The notes under the pieces were generated by a model, which saw only the letters and a list, made by a program, of their open reading frames with translations, was not told the DNA's origin and ran no database searches. The position numbers and the translations under genes are program-made. A stretch of 64,000 nucleotides of DNA from Mesorhizobium onobrychidis (GTDB lineage Bacteria > Pseudomonadota > Alphaproteobacteria > Rhizobiales > Rhizobiaceae): NCBI RefSeq assembly GCF_024707545.1, contig NZ_CP062230.1, forward strand, positions 163,228-227,227. The letters are read 5' to 3'. The stretch's first letter is position 1. Every line of letters starts with the position of its first letter. Below, piece after piece: positions 58,084-64,000 of the stretch.

Positions 58084-59364
58084 ATGGGAGAAACTGTGCC
58101 ACTGAAGCTGCCGATCGGCCGCAGAGTGACGCCCCAGCGCACTGAATACCGGCGACTGTCAGAGTCAGCCGAGATGGGATCGGTGACACGCGGGCAGCTT
58201 GCCGTGCTCGCGCACAACCTGCCTTGCACGGGCTTGATTAACGCGAGCGAAAGCCATCTTCTGGTCACGTTGGTCAACACGGCGTCGCCTGAGGCCTTTG
58301 ACAAAGACGGGCGGCCGATCATCTTCAAGTCCAACCAGCAGCTCGCCTTCGAGATCAATCGCTCGGTCGGACGGGTCAGTCGCATGCTGTCGAACCTCTT
58401 CGACGCCGGGCTCGTCACCATGCAGGACAGCGGCAATTACAAGCGCTATCCGCACCGCAACGCCGACGGTCTGATTGTCGACGGTTGCGGCATCGATATG
58501 CGCATTCTGATTGTTCGTTACCGCGAGCTCGATGGGCTGGTACGGCAGGCGAAAGCCGAGAAAGCAGCCGCAAGCGCTGCGCTGCGCCGTTATCGTGGGG
58601 CGCTGCGCAATCTCCGGTACGCTTTGGCAACCGCCACCGGACTCTCAGAGCGCGCCCGATCACGGCTTGAGGCGCGACTTGAGCGGGTCGTTGCGGTTGT
58701 CGGTATTGCCGCAAAGGCGTCGAGCGCAGTTTTGCGCCGCGCTACGGCGCTGTTCGAGTGGCTCATCGAACGAGCCCTGCAGCTCTGCCGTCGTTCGGAA
58801 TCCGCGTTGGTGACAGAAAATTCGGCAAGCGCGAATGCCGAAAACGACATGCACAGACAGATTACAAACCCTGATCCTATTGTGAACAGTAACGAGAATC
58901 GGCGTTCGGCTCACGCCGAACAACTCAGTTTGCTAGAGGCTGGGTCTGCCAGCCAATGGGCTTATGAAGCAAGCCTGGGGGGCGGCTCGCGCCAAGTCAA
59001 CGAACCGAAGCACCCGCCACAGGCGCTTGTGGCGTTGCAGGACTTGGTGCGGGCGATACCGGCGCTAGACACCTACGGCTTTGCCCTGCCCCATACGTGG
59101 GCCGAATTGGCGCGAATCGTGCCCCAAATGTGCCGAATTGCTGGAATTTCCGACGATGCGCGCCGCCGCGCGGTCGACCAAATGGGCGAGCAGCAGGCGG
59201 CCGTGGCGGTCGCGGTGACGCTGCAGAAGTTCGACCGGCAAGAAGTTACCTCGCCGGGCGGCTATTTGCGGGCCATGACAGAGCGCGCGGCCGCCGGCGA
59301 GCTTCATCTTGCCCGGTCAGTGTTCCGGCTCTTGGCGCGCAACATGACGGAGGCGTTGAATTGA
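58084..59364 (+). CDS. repC: plasmid replication initiator RepC
   Basis: ATG 58084 has AAGGAG 8 nt upstream and yields 426 residues, normal for RepC. The N-terminal half contains the winged-helix DNA-binding region (HLLVTLVNTASPEAFDKDGR, FEINRSVGRVSRMLSNLFDAGLV, YKRYPHRN). The C-terminal half has IPALDTYGFALPHTWAELAR and the closing AVTLQKFDRQEV..PGGYLRAM, both RepC hallmarks. RepC binds an origin usually located within its own gene. Its antisense RNA lies just upstream, but repA and repB are not in the window; the IS5 element occupies their place. It may be an orphan repC, or its partition genes may lie elsewhere. Confidence 0.93.
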   Translation: MGETVPLKLPIGRRVTPQRTEYRRLSESAEMGSVTRGQLAVLAHNLPCTGLINASESHLLVTLVNTASPEAFDKDGRPIIFKSNQQLAFEINRSVGRVSRMLSNLFDAGLVTMQDSGNYKRYPHRNADGLIVDGCGIDMRILIVRYRELDGLVRQAKAEKAAASAALRRYRGALRNLRYALATATGLSERARSRLEARLERVVAVVGIAAKASSAVLRRATALFEWLIERALQLCRRSESALVTENSASANAENDMHRQITNPDPIVNSNENRRSAHAEQLSLLEAGSASQWAYEASLGGGSRQVNEPKHPPQALVALQDLVRAIPALDTYGFALPHTWAELARIVPQMCRIAGISDDARRRAVDQMGEQQAAVAVAVTLQKFDRQEVTSPGGYLRAMTERAAAGELHLARSVFRLLARNMTEALN

Positions 59365-59882
59365 GGTTCCGAGCGGCATTGGCGGCTGCGGTCGCGATAG
59401 TTTGCATCGGCGTCGGCGCAGCCGCGGCCGATCCAGCCACCTGGTCCGGCACTGTCCGGGTGATCGACGGAGACACGATCAGCGTGCGCCAGCAGCGCAT
59501 CCGGATCGCGGCGATCGACGCTTGCGAGCTCGGCCAGACAGGCCTTCGCAATGGCAAGGTCTGGCAATGTGGCATTGAGGGCCGGGCCTTTCTTCGGCGA
59601 ATGATCGATGGGAAACACGTCAGCTGCCGGATCATCGACCGCGATCGGTATCGCCGCCGGGTGGGGCACTGCTTCTACAAGGAAACCGATGTCGGGCTGG
59701 CGATGGTCCGCGCCGGGCTTGCCGAGTCGATGCTTCGATATCTGCCGTCGTCCCATCCGATCAACCTGGTCGAGTATGGCGATGCCGAGAACAGCGCCCG
59801 AGACCGAAGGCTTGGGCTCTGGTCGGCCGAGATCGAAAGTCCGCATCTCTACCGGCGCGCTAAAAAGCCTCCAGCTCATTGA
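59361..59882 (+). CDS. secreted thermonuclease-like (SNase) protein
   Basis: TTG at 59361 overlaps the repC stop by 4 nt and yields 173 residues beginning with a signal peptide (MRFRAALAAAVAIVC... AAAADP). The mature part has the SNase fold: VIDGDTI, IRIAAIDACELGQ, a RAFLRRMIDGK helix, CRIIDRDRYRRRVGHCF and VRAGLAESM. SNase proteins are calcium-dependent nucleases, though many plasmid-borne copies are uncharacterised. Its overlap with repC suggests co-transcription. Confidence 0.85.
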   Translation: MRFRAALAAAVAIVCIGVGAAAADPATWSGTVRVIDGDTISVRQQRIRIAAIDACELGQTGLRNGKVWQCGIEGRAFLRRMIDGKHVSCRIIDRDRYRRRVGHCFYKETDVGLAMVRAGLAESMLRYLPSSHPINLVEYGDAENSARDRRLGLWSAEIESPHLYRRAKKPPAH

Positions 59883-60280
59883 CCTGGCATATATCCAAAT
59901 AGGCGCTATAAATTGGCATAAGCGGTGAAGCAGTTTGCTTCTCGATTTCTGCGTTAAGTGGCAGTAACCCGTTGTAACGGCGCAAATTGTGAATAGAATA
60001 GGGTCACTTCTTGCCGCTTCAGGCCGTCACCGATCCGGAAGCAGATAGCCAATGATGTTCATCCCTCACCCCTCCATGGCGGTTGCTTTTGACGCTCGTT
60101 CGCACGTCGACGGGGCTTGCGCAAATCCGGGGTCCGCAAAAATTTCCCCGCCTGCGGCTTCCTCGCGCAGCAAATTTTTCCGGCCACCGGCTTCCTCCGC
60201 TGTGCTTCGGCCTGCGGTGCGCACCGCTTTCTGCCGTGCCCGTGAACAATCGTCGCAACCACCAAAGAGGAGTGACTGAC
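59883..60280. other. intergenic leader upstream of the DUF736 gene
   Basis: No gene supported. The GC-rich segment 60060-60270 looks like the long leader that often precedes DUF736 genes on rhizobial plasmids, with a ribosome binding site near its end. Confidence 0.4.
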
Positions 60281-60613
60281 ATGACCACCACCAACTTCAT
60301 CCAGTTCGACACCGACGACCTGGACGCCGCCAAGGGCAACGGCCTTATCTCCACCATCGATCGCGACCTGGACATCCACGTTGTCCCGTTCGACTCGAGC
60401 AACGAGAAAGCCCCGACTCACCGCGTCTATGCCAAATCCCCGCGCGGCTATGACATCGAGGTCGGCGGCATCTGGAAGAAGACCAGCGAGGCGAAGAAGC
60501 CCTACTACACGCTGTCGATCAAGCGTCTCGGCTTCAACGCCAATCTCGGCCGCTTCCCCGGCCAGGACGATCCTACCCTGCAGGCGATCATCGAATGGGA
60601 TCCCCGCGATTGA
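60281..60613 (+). CDS. DUF736 family protein
   Basis: 110 residues from ATG 60281, with AGAGGAG 8 nt upstream. Family features include RVYAKSPRGYDIEVGGIWKK and PYYTLSIKRLGFNANLGRF. DUF736 proteins are very common on alphaproteobacterial plasmids and integrative elements; the function is unknown. Hairpins at 60624 and 60674 follow the gene. Confidence 0.92.
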   Translation: MTTTNFIQFDTDDLDAAKGNGLISTIDRDLDIHVVPFDSSNEKAPTHRVYAKSPRGYDIEVGGIWKKTSEAKKPYYTLSIKRLGFNANLGRFPGQDDPTLQAIIEWDPRD

Positions 60614-60623
60614 TTGACGTGAA

Positions 60624-60646
60624 GCGCCCGGCCCTGAGCCGGGCGC
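60624..60646 (+). terminator. hairpin after the DUF736 gene
   Basis: Perfect 8-bp stem GCGCCCGG/CCGGGCGC with a 7-nt loop, 10 nt after the stop codon. It has no T tract, so it may stabilise the mRNA end rather than terminate alone. Confidence 0.55.
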
Positions 60647-60673
60647 ATCCCTTCACAGGTCGATAAATGCCGC

Positions 60674-60700
60674 AAACCGCTCGATTTTCGGCGGTTTTTC
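60674..60700 (+). terminator. intrinsic terminator upstream of the antitoxin gene
   Basis: Seven-base-pair stem AAACCGC/GCGGTTT, 10-nt loop, continuing into TTC on the plus strand. The arms equal those of the antisense-RNA terminator at 57932-57964. Confidence 0.6.
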
Positions 60701-60732
60701 TGCTAAAGTTTTTTGCCATTGGAGATCTGTTG

Positions 60733-60939
60733 ATGAACATTCATTCGACCCGTCCCGACCGCTCGCCGGAGGCCGTTGTCCGGCGTCGCAAGGCGACGGA
60801 TCAGGCTCGCGCGGCCAATATCCGGCAGGGCTACACCCACGATCCGGTGCTGGAGGAAGCGACGGCGGCCTATGTCGCCGGCGACATCACCCGCGAAGAG
60901 TATCGCCTGCTCGTCGTGCGTCCGGCGAAACGGGCGTAA
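60733..60939 (+). CDS. VbhA-like antitoxin
   Basis: 68 residues. The C-terminal half (LEEATAAYVAGDITREEYRLL) matches VbhA-type antitoxins that inhibit a neighbouring Fic toxin. The inhibitory helix normally has (S/T)xxxE(G/N); here the corresponding place reads ANIRQG, with Ala and Gln instead of Ser/Thr and Glu, so the inhibitory Glu is missing if the alignment is right. The fic gene follows after 71 nt with a terminator between them. Confidence 0.8.
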   Translation: MNIHSTRPDRSPEAVVRRRKATDQARAANIRQGYTHDPVLEEATAAYVAGDITREEYRLLVVRPAKRA

Positions 60940-60968
60940 TCGAGACTCCCAACCTCTAGAGGCGAAGG

Positions 60969-60997
60969 CCGCCTGCCCTACGCAGGCGGTTTTTTTT
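60969..60997 (+). terminator. strong intrinsic terminator between antitoxin and toxin genes
   Basis: Perfect stem CCGCCTGC (60969-60976), loop CCTAC, GCAGGCGG (60982-60989), directly followed by eight T residues. It lies 13 nt before the toxin ATG and should reduce transcription of the toxin relative to the antitoxin. Confidence 0.85.
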
Positions 60998-61010
60998 GTT
61001 GACCTTGCCC

Positions 61011-62066
61011 ATGTCCGACAGCCCTGCCCAAGGTTCTTATTTCTATCCGAACACGTCGGACGATCCCGATCGCACCGATGTGCTGCGTAATAAGTTCGGC
61101 ATCGAGACTCATTCCGAACTCCGCATCGAAGAATACCGCGCCACGGCTTTCCGCATGGCGGAAATTGCCGAAGGCGACGGCCCGCAAGGGCAATTCGACA
61201 AGGCGCATCTTAAGGCTATTCACGGCCATATCTTTCAGGACGTCTATGAATGGGCCGGGCACGCGCGCAATGAAAGCCCGATCGTGGACGGGCAGCGCGT
61301 GGAGCCGATCGGTGGCCTCTCCAAAGGCGGCACGGCATTCCTGCACGGCTCCCGCATCGAGATGGGGCTCGACGAGGCGTTGAAGGCTATCCGTGATCCA
61401 GACGTTTTGCGCAATTCAACGCCAGAGCAGTTTGCCGAGCGTGCGGGCCAGGTCATGGCCGAGCTCAATTATGTACATCCCTTTCGCGAGGGCAACGGAC
61501 GCACCCAGGAGGCGTTCATTGCCGAGCTTGGCCGTCACTACGGCCATGAGGTCGATTTCACCGTCATCACCAAGCCGCGCATGATCGAGGCGTCGATCGA
61601 AACCACGAACGACCCGTCAAGCGCTGCCATGAAACATGTGCTCGAGGACGCGGTAGACCCGAATCGCCGCGAAGCCCTTCGCGCCGCGTTGTCCGACCTC
61701 GAGGTGCGCGGCGAGGTACCGTTTGAACACAACGTTCGCACAGCCCGCCCAGGCGAAGAAGTGACCGGCCAGGTGCTCGGGCACGACGACCGTGTCGCCA
61801 GCATCGTCTCGGACGAACGGATCATCGCCGTCGATCGCGCAGACCTCCCGGAGCGACTGCCCGATGATGAAGCGGAAATCACCTTCACCGCCCGATCCGA
61901 CTTTTCCCGCCTTGGCCGTGAGCCACAGGCCATCGAGGCGCCCGTGCAAGCCGAACGCGCCGAAGCGACCCGGCAAGACACGCCTCCTGCCGAGCGGAAG
62001 GCCATCGAGACGGATATCGCGGCGCAGCGGGCTCGCGAGCGCGATAGCGATGACCGCGAACGGTGA
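61011..62066 (+). CDS. Fic-domain AMP-transferase (VbhT-like toxin)
   Basis: ATG 61011 yields 351 residues. A Fic fold occupies about 25-205: target-binding flap EPIGGLSKGG (98-107) and the active loop HPFREGNGRT with His156, Glu160 and Arg164. The last Arg of HxFx(D/E)GNGRxxR is Glu167 here. A small beta domain follows (about 235-300: VTGQVLGHDDRVASIVS), as in VbhT. VbhT itself also has a secretion (BID) domain, which is absent; the C-terminal 50 residues are acidic/charged. Fic toxins AMPylate target proteins such as gyrase subunits. The gene has no clear ribosome binding site. Confidence 0.9.
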   Translation: MSDSPAQGSYFYPNTSDDPDRTDVLRNKFGIETHSELRIEEYRATAFRMAEIAEGDGPQGQFDKAHLKAIHGHIFQDVYEWAGHARNESPIVDGQRVEPIGGLSKGGTAFLHGSRIEMGLDEALKAIRDPDVLRNSTPEQFAERAGQVMAELNYVHPFREGNGRTQEAFIAELGRHYGHEVDFTVITKPRMIEASIETTNDPSSAAMKHVLEDAVDPNRREALRAALSDLEVRGEVPFEHNVRTARPGEEVTGQVLGHDDRVASIVSDERIIAVDRADLPERLPDDEAEITFTARSDFSRLGREPQAIEAPVQAERAEATRQDTPPAERKAIETDIAAQRARERDSDDRER

Positions 62067-62294
62067 CAGCGTCCGCAGGCGGCAAGCCTCTCAGCAACAG
62101 TAGTTGACCGGCCAGGCGTGATCGATGCGGCCGGCCGCCTCAATCCGTCGGGTGATTTGACGGACAAGCTACGATAGCCCCTCCCCCATGCAACCGCTGT
62201 CGCGGTCCTCCTCTCCGTTGCGGCCCCTTCGGGGTGCATGAGCTCGTTTCGGCTATCTCCGGTCTTTGCCGTCAACCAACGGATGGAGACGGCC

Positions 62295-63260
62295 ATGACG
62301 AGCATCAAGGACACCTACCAGCGCATCACGGACACCATTGTCGAGCAGCTTGAAGCCGGCACCAAACCCTGGATCCGCCCCTGGCGCGGCAATGCCCGCC
62401 GAAGCTCGATCATCCCGCGCCGCGCGACCGGCGAGGCCTACCGCGGCATCAACGTCATCATGCTGTGGGTCGCAGGCCAGACGTTCGGCTACGAGGAAAA
62501 CACCTGGATGACCTACCGGCAGGCCCAGGACTTCGGTGGTCAGGTCCGCAAGGGCGAAAAAGGCACCCTTGTCGTTAAGTACGGCACGTTCACTCCGAAG
62601 GATAACGAAGACGACGAAGACCGCGCGATTCCATATCTGAAGGGCTACACCGTCTTCAATGTTGAGCAGATCGAGGACATGCCGGACAGGTTCTTCAGCC
62701 CGGCCGAGGAGCTGCCGGACAATCCGGTTCCGCACATCGAGACCGTCGAACGGTTCGTCCAGAACACCGGCGCAAGCGTCAGCTACGGTGGCACCAAAGC
62801 TTGCTACCGGCCCAGCATCGACGACATCCTCATGCCTGACCGCGGGCGTTTCGACAGCGAGGTGCACCTTTACTCAACTTTGCTACACGAGGTTTCGCAT
62901 TGGTCCGGCGCAAAGCATCGCCTGGACCGCGATCTGACGGGCAGGTTCGGCAGTGAAGGCTATGCCGTCGAGGAGCTCGTTGCGGAGCTCGCGGCGTCGT
63001 TTCTGTGTGCCGACTTGGGCGTGGCGCATGATCCGCGCGGCAACACAGCCGCTTATCTGGCGAGCTGGCTCGCTGTCCTGAAGAATGACAAGAGGGCCAT
63101 CATTACGGCCGCTGCGAAGGCGCAGGTCGCTGCCGACTGGATGCACGCTCAGCAGTTGCATGTAAGCCAGCCTGAGCTGCAGGGCGCGTCGCAATTGGCG
63201 CCCTGCACCGACTCATTGGCGTATGCAGCGGGCGTTGAGGCTCGAACCATAATGCAATAA
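62295..63260 (+). CDS. ArdC-like antirestriction protein (DUF1738 + zincin)
   Basis: ATG 62295, with GGAG close upstream, gives 321 residues. The N-terminal domain (TDTIVEQLEAGTKPWIRPW, YRGINVIML, WMTYRQAQDFGGQVRKGEKG) is the ssDNA-binding ArdC domain. The C-terminal metallopeptidase domain has HEVSH (His198, Glu199, His202) and a downstream EELVAELAASFLCADLG that supplies the third ligand. ArdC proteins on conjugative plasmids protect incoming single-stranded DNA and blunt restriction. The last ~30 residues are unusual for the family. An alternative ATG at 62283 adds four residues. Confidence 0.92.
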   Translation: MTSIKDTYQRITDTIVEQLEAGTKPWIRPWRGNARRSSIIPRRATGEAYRGINVIMLWVAGQTFGYEENTWMTYRQAQDFGGQVRKGEKGTLVVKYGTFTPKDNEDDEDRAIPYLKGYTVFNVEQIEDMPDRFFSPAEELPDNPVPHIETVERFVQNTGASVSYGGTKACYRPSIDDILMPDRGRFDSEVHLYSTLLHEVSHWSGAKHRLDRDLTGRFGSEGYAVEELVAELAASFLCADLGVAHDPRGNTAAYLASWLAVLKNDKRAIITAAAKAQVAADWMHAQQLHVSQPELQGASQLAPCTDSLAYAAGVEARTIMQ

Positions 63261-63424
63261 TGCGCATCGCGAGCAGGCTCCGGGGCGGCGGCCCTTCTTA
63301 ATCACGATGCGAAGCTCATGTGCCAAAGCAGGTACGTCACCGCCTCGGATCAGTTGGGAACCGGGCGCGATTGGCGCCCTCGGCTCCGTTAATTGATCCC
63401 CGACCCCGGAGGAAGTTGCCGATC

Positions 63425-63453
63425 TTGACAGCATGACATTAGCGTATACTAAT
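63425..63453 (+). promoter_or_regulatory. sigma70-like promoter with overlapping palindrome
   Basis: TTGACA (63425-63430), a 17-bp spacer and ACTAAT (63448-63453, 4 of 6). ATTAG-CGTATA-CTAAT (63438-63453) is an inverted repeat overlapping the -10, as expected for a repressor site. Confidence 0.55.
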
Positions 63454-63459
63454 ATTATC

Positions 63460-63551
63460 TGTGAGCAGCGGCCCGCCCCGCGTTGCCCGCCACAAATCGG
63501 GGCCCAACCCGATCGGCCCGCGCTCTCCGCCCGAGGCGCGGGCTTGTTTTC
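63460..63551 (+). ncRNA. candidate small structured RNA
   Basis: A transcript from the promoter at 63425 would be about 90 nt, with an internal hairpin ATCGGG-GCCCAA-CCCGAT (63496-63513) and a terminal hairpin ending in TTGTTTT. No ribosome binding site and start codon combination is apparent inside. The family is unknown. Confidence 0.4.
63516..63550 (+). terminator. GC-rich intrinsic terminator
   Basis: Perfect 8-bp stem GCCCGCGC/GCGCGGGC (63516-63523, 63536-63543), 12-nt loop, then TTGTTTT. Confidence 0.6.
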
Positions 63552-64000
63552 GAAAAACAGTCGGACATGCTGCAATCGTCATTGCAGGACAACATTCCCG
63601 GATGGGGTGATCGACACGGCGCCATCCCCCTGCCCTGCCCTGGATCCGAAAGCTTCGGTGGTGTGTCTTCTTGGCAAACGCAAAGTTTCACGTGAACTCG
63701 TCTTCCCCTAAGTGGAAGGGGTGAGCAGCACCCGTGACGGCTTCCCGCACGGCATGATGATCGGCGATATACTTGCGAAGACTAACTGACGGCTGCAGAA
63801 AGCAGGAAATTTGTCCGCTGACAAAATCGGCAAATTGTGTAGCCTATTCAATTGCATGAATCGGATCACGTGATTCCGCTGCCGCGAGGCCGTTAACCTT
63901 TTGTTAACTTAAAATTTCTTGCCGGATCGAACGAATCGGACATAATGACGCTTGCTTAGCGTCTTTGCGCCAAAAATCGTTTTTAGAGAGTGTCGATCTA
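63552..64000. other. non-coding right end of the window
   Basis: No gene supported. The last 150 bases are AT-rich (TTTTGTTAACTTAAAATTTC near 63899) and could be the promoter region of a gene beyond the window. Confidence 0.4.

Overview
The window looks like an accessory replicon (plasmid or integrated plasmid segment) of an alphaproteobacterium, most likely order Hyphomicrobiales (Rhizobiales). The evidence is an alphaproteobacterial RepC initiator with the short antisense RNA typical of repABC replicons, a DUF736 gene, a VbhA/VbhT-like Fic pair, an ArdC-like antirestriction protein, several rhizobial-type insertion sequences, and uniformly high GC coding. No chromosomal housekeeping operon, tRNA, rRNA or CRISPR array was seen.

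Layout. 1-2000: end of an alpha/beta-hydrolase gene and a truncated IS3 element. 2009-55199: about 53 kb in which practically every real gene reads on the minus strand. In order of transcription (right to left) these are: subtilase-S41 fusion; an unrecognised 559-residue protein; a two-HKD phospholipase D (PLD) protein; a HAD-M28-M36 fusion; a decarboxylase fragment; a circularly permuted and frameshifted D-amino-acid-oxidase gene; a ThDP-dependent keto-acid enzyme; two giant beta-rich proteins of 3872 and 2600 residues; a decayed zone holding an S1/P1 nuclease remnant, a deleted P-type ATPase and an IS630 element split by an IS21 element; then alpha/beta hydrolase, caspase-fold protease, trypsin-PLD fusion, V8-like protease, pentapeptide-repeat membrane protein and a CYTH-like protein. 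55200-57620: intergenic DNA, one unknown gene and a broken IS5 element. 57900-64000: plasmid maintenance and transfer-type genes on the plus strand (antisense RNA, repC, nuclease, DUF736, antitoxin, Fic toxin, ArdC) and a candidate small RNA.

How the genes may work together. Many of the minus-strand genes touch or overlap (4-nt, 14-nt and 1-nt overlaps, gaps of 2-6 nt), so they form translationally coupled blocks. They encode at least seven hydrolase domains of unrelated folds (S8, S41, M28, M36, two S1 proteases, a caspase), two PLD proteins and an alpha/beta hydrolase. None shows an obvious signal peptide, although M36 and S8 enzymes are normally secreted. A cytoplasmic protease cascade plus membrane- or nucleic-acid-cleaving effectors, with the giant proteins as scaffold, sensor or lipid-contacting partner, is the best candidate for an undescribed system here. 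That role is inference; the domain content and gene order are read from the sequence.
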